Assembly (NCBI GenBank): GCA_965242565.1
Contig: OZ251457.1
Coordinates: 1,240,001-1,304,000, forward strand
Source of the DNA: CATQGW01 sp965242565
GTDB lineage: Bacteria; Chloroflexota; Dehalococcoidia; Bin125
Direction: 5' to 3'
DNA length: 64,000 bases
The position numbers and the translations under genes are program-made. Under the pieces are notes generated by a model, which did no database searches, had not been told where the DNA came from, and saw nothing but the letters and a program-made list of their open reading frames with translations. Positions 58,501-64,000 of the stretch are shown in pieces. Position 1 is the first letter of the stretch, and every line of letters starts with the position of its first letter.

Positions 58501-58992
58501 TACGCCGGCGGCGAGTCGATCACGATCAGCGGCGAGCGTTTTCGCGTCGACGATCAGCTGCCGCGCGTCTTCATCGGCGGGGCGGAGGCGACGCTGCGCT
58601 CCGCCGACAACGAACGCCTGATCGTCGAGTCGCCGGCGGCGAACTGGCGCGGCCCCACCGACCTGACCGTGCTGCGCTCCGACGGACGCCTCGCCACGCT
58701 GCGCGACGCCTTCGCCTACGACGAGCTGCGCCGCGTGACGCTTGAGCGCGGCTGGAACACCGTTACCTGGCTCGGTCCGCCGACGCGGATCACCGCCGCG
58801 CTGGCGCCGATTCGCGAGCAGGTGGGGCGGGCCTTCGCGTGGGACGCGGAGCGCCAGGAATGGCTGGGCTTCTCGAGCGAGGCGCCGTCCTCGCTGAATA
58901 CCCTGCTGCGGCTCGAGCCAGGCAGCGTGGTGTGGCTCTTTGTCGAGTCGGAGGCGCCGATCGTCTGGCCGCAGCCGCTGGGCGGGCCGTGA
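55549..58992 (+). CDS. Secreted subtilisin-like protein with beta-helix, IPT and GWN module
   Basis: This 1147-residue protein has a signal peptide (WMAAAIALLSLTCGASAAVAQ). The S8 domain spans about 110-540. D138 is in VAIISDG, the oxyanion asparagine N253 is in TAAGNW, and S467 is in GTSAAAPHVA. At the position of the catalytic histidine the sequence is GAE171-GTAMLELVHDLAPGAEL, so glutamate replaces it. A parallel beta-helix (about 545-850) starts with ADDHGAGSLRDAIAAV. An IPT/TIG domain (about 985-1060; TIGGYAGGESITISGERF) precedes the GWN module (1062-1147; G1068-W-N, AFAWD, GSVVWLF). ATG 55549 follows GGTTGGATACCGTGAGC. It is probably surface-exposed; proteolysis is uncertain. Confidence 0.85.
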   Translation: MRTRLRLRVRWMAAAIALLSLTCGASAAVAQGPAADDERLHIELRLADSEIDLSHLTELGFELELVIPDLARAQGWIAAERLDALRGARGVLNAAAPSYALYARGSAVSEGDHALGAAAARERFGVDGAGVRVAIISDGIRGLAAAQERGDAPPLAEALAFGAGRLERGAEGTAMLELVHDLAPGAELSFGAVLTDLDMIAAVRYFAQRVDVIVDDVGFPYPDDQQSDVSRNTAAALAHPEWPLRAYVTAAGNWARTHWSGPFAAGADGASLGLRNPGPLHEWNPGEPINRIHLSQGAGVVAALYWDEPWGRAEHDFDLYLLNERGIVVAASERRQAIDTPDPREVLAYTNLGGDADFGLVAQYRRGAAAALELELFALPRTSEAGEASETLEFATARSSLLAQADAGGGVITVAAIAHDQNGLDRTAPYSSRGPTNNGAAKPDIAAVDGVRISGVTEFGARFFGTSAAAPHVAAVAALLLAAQPALLAADGGAPALERRLLRDLLLDTAIDIGPDGPDARAGAGRLDAEAALDAARRRVVRVSSADDHGAGSLRDAIAAVNAGEADYIAFDGRVEQRVITLESPLPALERAGAVIDGSGWRIDARNVAVGLSIAADDATLAGLEVLGAADAGIALSGADARVIGVRAARNGRGIAVAGARASLEGIVAVGNRGAGVVAEAGSSGQLSASRIGVERDDSPNGNGGPGVLVQADSGGWRIGATPPTLSTRPGATHEAPPPIAPLYLPALAARSGGQHLMHGVLLIDGLPAPSGAAVDLWLDRRPAGSATVGEAGRFQAAVAGPGSLIRFSVQGAPAAARIEFEADAASYVLIRLSEIRATPAPAGGNRIAHNLGPAVAADQGATAAVRANLIWSNRGGWIGRDGATGTPRITEVSFSRGAATLRGLAPGAASVDLYAARGARPPHYLAGAIVIGGAFRFARFDLGDADRFWVVAHDSAGGALAASPGWSAAAPPAITAVAPTIGGYAGGESITISGERFRVDDQLPRVFIGGAEATLRSADNERLIVESPAANWRGPTDLTVLRSDGRLATLRDAFAYDELRRVTLERGWNTVTWLGPPTRITAALAPIREQVGRAFAWDAERQEWLGFSSEAPSSLNTLLRLEPGSVVWLFVESEAPIVWPQPLGGP

Positions 58993-59052
58993 GGCTGCGC
59001 GATGCCCGTATCATTCGAGAGCGAACGGCGACAGCGAAACCGGAGGACCGAG

Positions 59053-59889
59053 ATGACGCAGATCACCAAGTACGACGAGCCCCAGGCGGGCATGGACCTG
59101 GGCGACGCCGAGATCGTGATCGATGAGACGGCGCTCAACGACTACTACGAGGGGCTGGATCTGGAGCGCCCCAGTGACGCGAGCGTGCCCTCGATGGTGG
59201 CGGCCAACGCGGACCTCTCAACTCGGATGCATTTCGCCAACGATTTCGGCAACCTGTGGCTGCGGCAGGAGTGGGATTTCCGGGCGCCGCTCACGGCGGG
59301 CGGGCGCTACGTGGCCAGCGCCAAATCGCTCGACATCTACGAGCGGCGCGACCGCACGGTGATCCTGACCGAGACCGAGCTGCGCGACCCCGCCGGCGAT
59401 GTCGTTGTCGTGCAGCGGCACCATCAGTCGTTCGTGCTCGACCAGAGCGAGGGCGAGGTGACGCTGCGGGATCCGGCGAAGAAGGAGGGCGCGCGGAAGT
59501 TCGATGTGCCGGCAGGCGAGGAGTTCGGGCCGCTGGAGCGGGAGATCACGCTGGAGATGTGCGGCGCGTTCTTCCACGGCAACCGCAACTACCACACCGA
59601 CAAGCAGGCCTCGGCGGAGCTGGGCTTCACCGATGTGGTGGTGGGCGGCAAGATGACGATGTCGCTGCTGGGCGAGCTGCTGGATCAGCGCTTCGGCGCG
59701 GCCTGGGCCTCGAGCGGCAAGCTGCTGGTGAAGTTCGCCAACATCGTCTGGCCGAACGAGACGGTGCGGGTGCGCGGCGTGCTGCAGGGCGCGAACGCGG
59801 AGGATCCGAGCCGGCGCGACCTGTTCTGCTGGGTAGAGAAGGAGGACGGCGTGGTCGCGGTCGTCGCGGAGGGCAGCATTGCGCTCTGA
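59053..59889 (+). CDS. Double-hotdog protein, MaoC-like
   Basis: This 278-residue protein has two hotdog halves. The first carries NLWLRQEWDFRAPLTAGGRYVASAKS, YERRDRTVILTETELRDPAGDVVV and VVQRHHQSFVL. The second carries NYHTDKQASAELGFTDVVVGGKMTMSLLGELL and FANIVWPNETVRVRGVL, which resembles the MaoC lid (GxVVGGxMT). It is related in fold to the 273-residue protein at 15176. Likely an acyl-CoA hydratase or binding protein. GAAACCGGAGGACCGAG precedes ATG 59053. It is followed 44 bp later by the MoaD-like gene. Confidence 0.78.
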   Translation: MTQITKYDEPQAGMDLGDAEIVIDETALNDYYEGLDLERPSDASVPSMVAANADLSTRMHFANDFGNLWLRQEWDFRAPLTAGGRYVASAKSLDIYERRDRTVILTETELRDPAGDVVVVQRHHQSFVLDQSEGEVTLRDPAKKEGARKFDVPAGEEFGPLEREITLEMCGAFFHGNRNYHTDKQASAELGFTDVVVGGKMTMSLLGELLDQRFGAAWASSGKLLVKFANIVWPNETVRVRGVLQGANAEDPSRRDLFCWVEKEDGVVAVVAEGSIAL

Positions 59890-59933
59890 GCGGGGCGCAA
59901 TGCCGCCTGCGATAGCGGCGAGGAGGCGGGCGG

Positions 59934-60242
59934 ATGCCCAACGACGCGGCGGCTGCAACGGCGGATGTGACGGTGTTCATCCCACCGGCGATGCGCAGCC
60001 TCTGCGCCGGGGCGCGCTCCGTCTGCGCGGCCGGGCGCACGGTGCGTCAGGTCGTTGACGATCTCGAAACCCGTTGGCCCGGATTCCACGACACGCTGAT
60101 CGAGGACGATCGACTGCGGCCCGGGCTCTGGGTCGCGGTGAACAGCGAGCAACAGCCGCTGGGCCTGCTGGCCAACGTGCCGGCCGGCGCGGAGGTACAC
60201 ATCCTGCCCGCGATGAGCGGGGGAGCAAGGAGCGAACGATGA
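59934..60242 (+). CDS. MoaD/ThiS-like ubiquitin-fold protein
   Basis: This 102-residue protein has the beta-grasp fold of MoaD/ThiS sulfur carriers: DVTVFIPPAMRSLCAGARSV, TVRQVVDDLETRWPGF, LIEDDRLRPGLWVAVN and NVPAGAEVHILPAMSGG. The Gly-Gly needed for thiocarboxylation is present but followed by ARSER, so cleavage would be required, or the tail is unused. GCGAGGAGGCGGGCGG is a strong ribosome site. The stop codon overlaps the ATG of the molybdenum hydroxylase, implying coupled production. A role in supplying sulfur for the molybdenum cofactor is likely but not shown. Confidence 0.82.
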   Translation: MPNDAAAATADVTVFIPPAMRSLCAGARSVCAAGRTVRQVVDDLETRWPGFHDTLIEDDRLRPGLWVAVNSEQQPLGLLANVPAGAEVHILPAMSGGARSER

Positions 60243-62548
60243 CGACTGAAGCGACGACTACGCAGACAGGGCAGACGGACCGCGAGTACTCGGTGGTGGG
60301 CACGCGGCCGATTCGGCCCGACGGGGTGGACAAGGTGACGGGACGGGCGCGCTACGGCGCGGACATCTACCTGCCCGGGATGCTCTACGGGAGGATCAAG
60401 CGCAGCCCGCACGCGCACGCGCGGATCGTGAGCATCGACACCTCGAAAGCGGATGCGCTGCCCGGCGTGCGCTGCGTGGTGACGCACAACGACCTGCCCG
60501 GCGCGGTGGACGCGATCGTCGATCTGGGCGAGACCGTCGCGCCCTACAAGTGGGTGCTCGACAACACGCTGGCCTCCGACAAGGCGCTCTACCAGGGGCA
60601 CGCGGTGGCGGCGGTCTGCGCGACGGATCCGCACATCGCGGAGGACGCGCTGGAGCTGATCGAGGTGGAGTATGAGCCGCTGCCGCCGGTGCTGAACGTC
60701 CACGACGCGATGGCGGAGGCCGCGCCGCTGCTGCACGAGGGCATGCGGACGGTTGAGATGGTGGCGCGCTTCGTGCCCGGCGAGGGGCGTGGCGAGCGCT
60801 TCACCAACATCGCCAGCCAGCTCGAGTTTGAGCAGGGCGATCCGGGCGCCGCGTTCGAGGACGCGGAGATCATCGTCGAGGGCGAGTTCGAGACCGCCGC
60901 CGCGCACCAGGGCTACATCGAGCCGCAGAACGGCGCGGCGCAGTGGAACGCCGACGGCACGCTGACCGTCTGGGTGTCGACGCAGGGGCCGTTCGTGGCG
61001 CGCGCGACGCTGGCGCGGATGCTGGATATCCCGCTTTCGCAGGTCAAAGTGGTGCCGATGGAGATCGGCGGCGGCTTCGGCGGCAAGCTGCCGGCCTACA
61101 TGGAGCCGGTTGCGGCGCTGATGTCGCGGATCACGGGCCGCCCGGTGAAGATGTACATGAACCGCGAGGAGGTGCTGATCGGCACCGGGCCGACCTCCTC
61201 GACCTACGTGCGCTGCAAGCTGGGCGCGAAGGCGGACGGCACACTGGTGGCGGCGGAGGCGACGCTGGCCTACGAAGCGGGCGCCTACCCCGGCTCGCCG
61301 GTGGGGGCGGGCGCGACCTGCATGTTCTCCTCCTACGACATCCCCAACCTCTACACCAATGCGCTCGATGTGGTGACCAACAAGCCCAAGTGCCAGGCCT
61401 ACCGCGCGCCCGGCTCGCCGCAGGGCACGTTTGCGGTCGAAAGCCTGATGGACGAGCTGGCCGAGCGGCTGGGGCGCGACCCGATGGAGTTGCGCGCGCA
61501 GAACGCGGCGCGCGAGGGCACGCGCCGCGCCGACGGCGTGGTGCTGCCGCAGATCGGCGCGCAGGAGACGATGCAGGCGGCGGTCGACAGCCCGCACTAC
61601 CGCTCCGAGCTGGAGGGCGAATACGTCGGGCGCGGCGTCTCGATGGGCTACTGGGGCAACGCGGGGATGGAATCGGCGGCCTACGCCTCGCTGAACTCCG
61701 ACGGCAGCATCAATCTCTCCGTCGGCTCCGTCGATATCGGCGGGCAGCGCGCCGGGCTGGCGATGCAGTTCGCCGAGACGCTGGGTATCAACTACGAACA
61801 GGTGCGCCCGCAGGTGGTGGACACCGACTCGATCGGCTACACGCACGTGACGGGCGGCAGCCGCGTCTCCTACGCGACCGGCATCGCGGTGTATGAGGCG
61901 GCGCTCGATATCCGCCGTCAGATGGAAGCGCGCGCGGCGCTGATCTGGGAGACCGACGCCGAGCAGGTGAGCTACGGCGACGACGGCGTGATCCGCGGCC
62001 CGGACGGCAAGGAGATCACGTTCACCAAGCTGTGCGGCAAGATGCAGGGCAGCGGCGGGATGATCCAGGGGCAGGCCGATGTGCTGCCCAACCGCCCCGG
62101 GCCGGCCTACGGCTGCCACATCGTCGATGTGGCGGTGGACAAGGACACGGGCAAGGTGGACATTCTGCGCTACACCGCGGTGCAGGATGTAGGCACCGCG
62201 ATTCACCCGTCCTACGTGGAGGGCCAGGTGCAGGGCGGCGCGGCGCAGGGCGCGGGCATGGCGCTGACCGAGGAGTACCTCTACGACGACGACGGTCGGA
62301 TGCAGAACGCGAGCCTGCTCGACTACCGGATGCCGACGGCGCTGGATCTGCCGGACATCGAGACGATTCTGGTAGAGGTGCCGAATCCGTCGCACCCCTA
62401 CGGGGTGCGGGGGGTGGGCGAGGTGCCGATTGTGCCGCCGCTGGCGGCGATCGCGAATGCGATCCATGATGCGACGGGGATCCGGATGCGGCGTCTGCCG
62501 GCGTCGCCGACGCGGGTGCTGGACGCGCTGCTGGATGGGGAGGGGTAG
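60239..62548 (+). CDS. Xanthine-dehydrogenase-family molybdopterin-binding large subunit
   Basis: This 769-residue protein is the CoxL/XdhB-type catalytic subunit. The N-terminal Ald_Xan domain (about 15-140; PDGVDKVTGRARYGADI, GMLYGRIKRSPHAHARI) is followed by the molybdopterin domains. IGGGFGGKLP (around 277-286), QAYRAPGSPQG (around 384-394) and GVRGVGEVPIVPP (around 722-734), where the glutamate is the catalytic base, are intact. It lacks the CoxL AYRCSFR loop, so CO oxidation is not implied. FAD (CutM) and 2Fe-2S (CutS) subunits are not encoded next to it, unlike in most operons. ATG 60239 follows GGAGCAAGGAGCGAACG. Confidence 0.93.
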   Translation: MTTEATTTQTGQTDREYSVVGTRPIRPDGVDKVTGRARYGADIYLPGMLYGRIKRSPHAHARIVSIDTSKADALPGVRCVVTHNDLPGAVDAIVDLGETVAPYKWVLDNTLASDKALYQGHAVAAVCATDPHIAEDALELIEVEYEPLPPVLNVHDAMAEAAPLLHEGMRTVEMVARFVPGEGRGERFTNIASQLEFEQGDPGAAFEDAEIIVEGEFETAAAHQGYIEPQNGAAQWNADGTLTVWVSTQGPFVARATLARMLDIPLSQVKVVPMEIGGGFGGKLPAYMEPVAALMSRITGRPVKMYMNREEVLIGTGPTSSTYVRCKLGAKADGTLVAAEATLAYEAGAYPGSPVGAGATCMFSSYDIPNLYTNALDVVTNKPKCQAYRAPGSPQGTFAVESLMDELAERLGRDPMELRAQNAAREGTRRADGVVLPQIGAQETMQAAVDSPHYRSELEGEYVGRGVSMGYWGNAGMESAAYASLNSDGSINLSVGSVDIGGQRAGLAMQFAETLGINYEQVRPQVVDTDSIGYTHVTGGSRVSYATGIAVYEAALDIRRQMEARAALIWETDAEQVSYGDDGVIRGPDGKEITFTKLCGKMQGSGGMIQGQADVLPNRPGPAYGCHIVDVAVDKDTGKVDILRYTAVQDVGTAIHPSYVEGQVQGGAAQGAGMALTEEYLYDDDGRMQNASLLDYRMPTALDLPDIETILVEVPNPSHPYGVRGVGEVPIVPPLAAIANAIHDATGIRMRRLPASPTRVLDALLDGEG

Positions 62549-62587
62549 GGAGATGGCGTACACCAATCGCTGCCGGACGAACGCCTG

Positions 62588-64000
62588 ATGTCTGAGCGAC
62601 CGATGGCACCCGACCACTACGTGCCCACACCGACGCAACGGCAGGCGATAGAGCACGCAGGCGGCAACCTGCAAATCATCGCCTGCGCAGGGTCCGGCAA
62701 AACGGAGGTTGTCGCACGGCGCGTCGCACGCCTGCTCGACTCTCAAGGCCCACACCGCCTTCAGCCCCAGAACATCGTCGCCTTCACGTTCACGGAGAAA
62801 GCCGCTAGCGAGCTGCGCCGCCGAATCACAACCCGCGTCCGGTCGGAACTCGGCGACCTCACCGGGATGAGTGAACTGTTCGTCGGCACGATCCACGGCT
62901 TCTGCCTACAGCTGCTGCAAAACCACGCCCCTGAATTCCGCAAGTTCGGAGTCCTGAACGACGTGCAGCAAGCGCTGTTCATCGATCGATACAGCAGGAA
63001 AAGTGGCCTCGCTGAGTCGTTCACAATCAAGAGAGGGCGACCACTGAAGCGGTTCACAGACACTGATCGGTACCGCCAAGCACTGAACATTCTGCGCGAA
63101 GACGACGTCGACTGGAGGGAGTTGTCGGACTGTCACGTCGCCGCCAAGCTGGACGGCTACAGAGAACTGCTGATGACCGAAGGACACTTCGACTACTCAG
63201 CCATGCTCGAGACCGCCGAGCACCTGCTGTGGCGAAGCACAGAACTCCGCGCGGAGTCGGACAGGCACATCGCGTACGTCATCGTTGATGAGTATCAAGA
63301 CGTTAACCCCGTGCAGGAACGGATCATCGCGCGTCTACACGATCTCGGTGCGAAACTCTGTGTGGTTGGGGACGATGATCAGGCGATCTACCAGTGGCGC
63401 GGCTCCACCGCCACGAACATCATCGGCTTCAGCAGTCGATATCCAGATGTTGCGCAAGTGCGCCTCCAAGAGAACTTTCGATCGAGCGACGCCGTCGTGC
63501 AGATCGCGAGCGAATTCATCGCGCAGAACCCAGACCGACTGCCAAAACAGATGCAGCCTGCCGCCAGTCAGCCGTATGACGATGGCGATGTCTCCGCCCT
63601 CGAATTCGATTCGCCGGACGACGAGGCGGACTGGATCGCCCAAACCTGCCGCGACCTGCTCGGCAAAGAATTCAACGACGGCGAGCGGCGCGGCTTGTCG
63701 TGGTCCGACATGGCCATCCTGTTGCGAAGCGTGCGCAGGAACGGCGATCCGATCGTTGATGCGCTGCGTCGACACGACATTCCGTTCGTCGTGAAAGGAA
63801 CAGCGAACCTGTTCAAAACACCAGAAGCCCAAGCACTCAGGCTCACGTATCACTATGTCGCCGCGATCGAGATTTCCTTATCGGACACCTACCACCCCAC
63901 ACCCAACGACATCGACATATCGAATGCCTGGCTGAATGCCGAGCTCGACGTGCAACGCTCGGACCTCAAGCGAGCTGTCAGGAGCTTAGATGCACTGCGG
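62588..64000 (+). CDS. UvrD/PcrA-type superfamily 1 helicase, 3' end outside the window
   Basis: The open frame continues to the window edge with 471 codons visible. ATP-binding motif I is AGSGKTEVVARRV near residue 35. Motif Ia is AFTFTEKAASELRRR, motif II is VIVDEYQDVNPVQERI (around 226-241), motif III is GDDDQAIYQWRGS (around 258-270) and motif IV is QENFRSSDAV. All are intact, so it is an active 3'-5' DNA helicase/translocase. Base composition is visibly less GC-rich, with more CAA, AAC and AGA codons than the upstream genes, suggesting transfer. ATG 62588 opens the frame 39 bp after the hydroxylase stop. A nuclease domain may follow beyond the edge. Confidence 0.9.
   Translation, partial: MSERPMAPDHYVPTPTQRQAIEHAGGNLQIIACAGSGKTEVVARRVARLLDSQGPHRLQPQNIVAFTFTEKAASELRRRITTRVRSELGDLTGMSELFVGTIHGFCLQLLQNHAPEFRKFGVLNDVQQALFIDRYSRKSGLAESFTIKRGRPLKRFTDTDRYRQALNILREDDVDWRELSDCHVAAKLDGYRELLMTEGHFDYSAMLETAEHLLWRSTELRAESDRHIAYVIVDEYQDVNPVQERIIARLHDLGAKLCVVGDDDQAIYQWRGSTATNIIGFSSRYPDVAQVRLQENFRSSDAVVQIASEFIAQNPDRLPKQMQPAASQPYDDGDVSALEFDSPDDEADWIAQTCRDLLGKEFNDGERRGLSWSDMAILLRSVRRNGDPIVDALRRHDIPFVVKGTANLFKTPEAQALRLTYHYVAAIEISLSDTYHPTPNDIDISNAWLNAELDVQRSDLKRAVRSLDALR

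Noticed and set aside
60047..62896. 949-codon antisense open frame under the molybdenum hydroxylase
   Set aside because: It is Arg/His-rich, has no domain and no ribosome site, and is fully antisense to a recognised gene.
1..64000. tRNA, rRNA, insertion sequences and integrases
   Set aside because: I looked for T-loop-like and rRNA-like sequences and for transposase or recombinase motifs and saw none that I could support. The only mobile-element trace is the GIY-YIG remnant and the palindromes.

Overview
The window is very GC-rich double-stranded DNA, densely coded on both strands and without any tRNA or rRNA gene that I can see. Gene content points to a free-living, probably aerobic heterotroph. 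It includes a DUF1800/DUF1501 pair, an NHL propeller, a CaiB-type CoA-transferase, hotdog dehydratase-like proteins, an acyl-CoA dehydrogenase, a luciferase-like flavin enzyme, a molybdenum hydroxylase large subunit and secreted beta-rich proteins with 'GWNxVxW' modules. My best guess is Chloroflexota of the Dehalococcoidia/SAR202 type. This rests on family recognition only; Thermomicrobia-like or actinobacterial sources are not excluded.

Layout. 1-6740: serine hydrolase, thiolase-like protein and a 1206-residue secreted beta-propeller/Ig protein. 6741-11176: a 24-bp satellite followed by an eight-gene virus-like cassette (major capsid-like protein, small proteins, two holin-like membrane proteins, amidase endolysin) with no portal, terminase or tail gene. 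11264-17489: secreted metalloprotease, CoA-transferase, hotdog dehydratase, a wrecked GIY-YIG nuclease and an alpha/beta hydrolase. 17690-23299: an unknown 570-residue protein divergent from DUF1800, DUF1501 and NHL genes. 23322-27177: a tightly packed MNT/HEPN/winged-helix/MutY-like set, then a histone-like protein, a NIPSNAP protein and a thioesterase. 27390-38690: a run of minus-strand genes containing an aminotransferase, GNAT, MOSC, an acidic unknown protein, an FAD halogenase-like enzyme overlapping an MmeI-like restriction-methylation enzyme, a luciferase-like oxidoreductase and an alpha/beta hydrolase lacking its serine. 38794-45571: two giant FtsX-type permeases. 45577-51974: DUF4389, DinB, a DUF309-dUTPase fusion, CrcB, a LysM lipoprotein and a ClC channel. 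52906-64000: acyl-CoA dehydrogenase, Wzz-like protein, a subtilisin-like surface protein, a hotdog protein, a MoaD-like protein overlapping a molybdenum hydroxylase, and the start of a UvrD-family helicase cut by the window edge.

The most unusual feature is the intergenic DNA. Almost every gap over about 200 bp holds short palindromes of three families. A has CCCCAGA/TCTGGGG arms, B has ATTCCCGC/GCGGGAAT arms and C has ATACCCGCG/CGCGGGTAT arms. The families share a right-hand border ending in GACGG, nearly always point the same way, and often seed tandem satellites made from their right end. Two copies of a decayed GIY-YIG nuclease sequence sit directly against family C, so a nuclease-linked repeat element is a reasonable hypothesis.

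The genes do not form a single pathway. Recurring themes are acyl-CoA and flavin-dependent catabolism, extracellular proteolysis and surface display, and enzyme folds that have lost a catalytic residue (two alpha/beta hydrolases, a MutY-like glycosylase, an MNT/HEPN pair and a subtilase).
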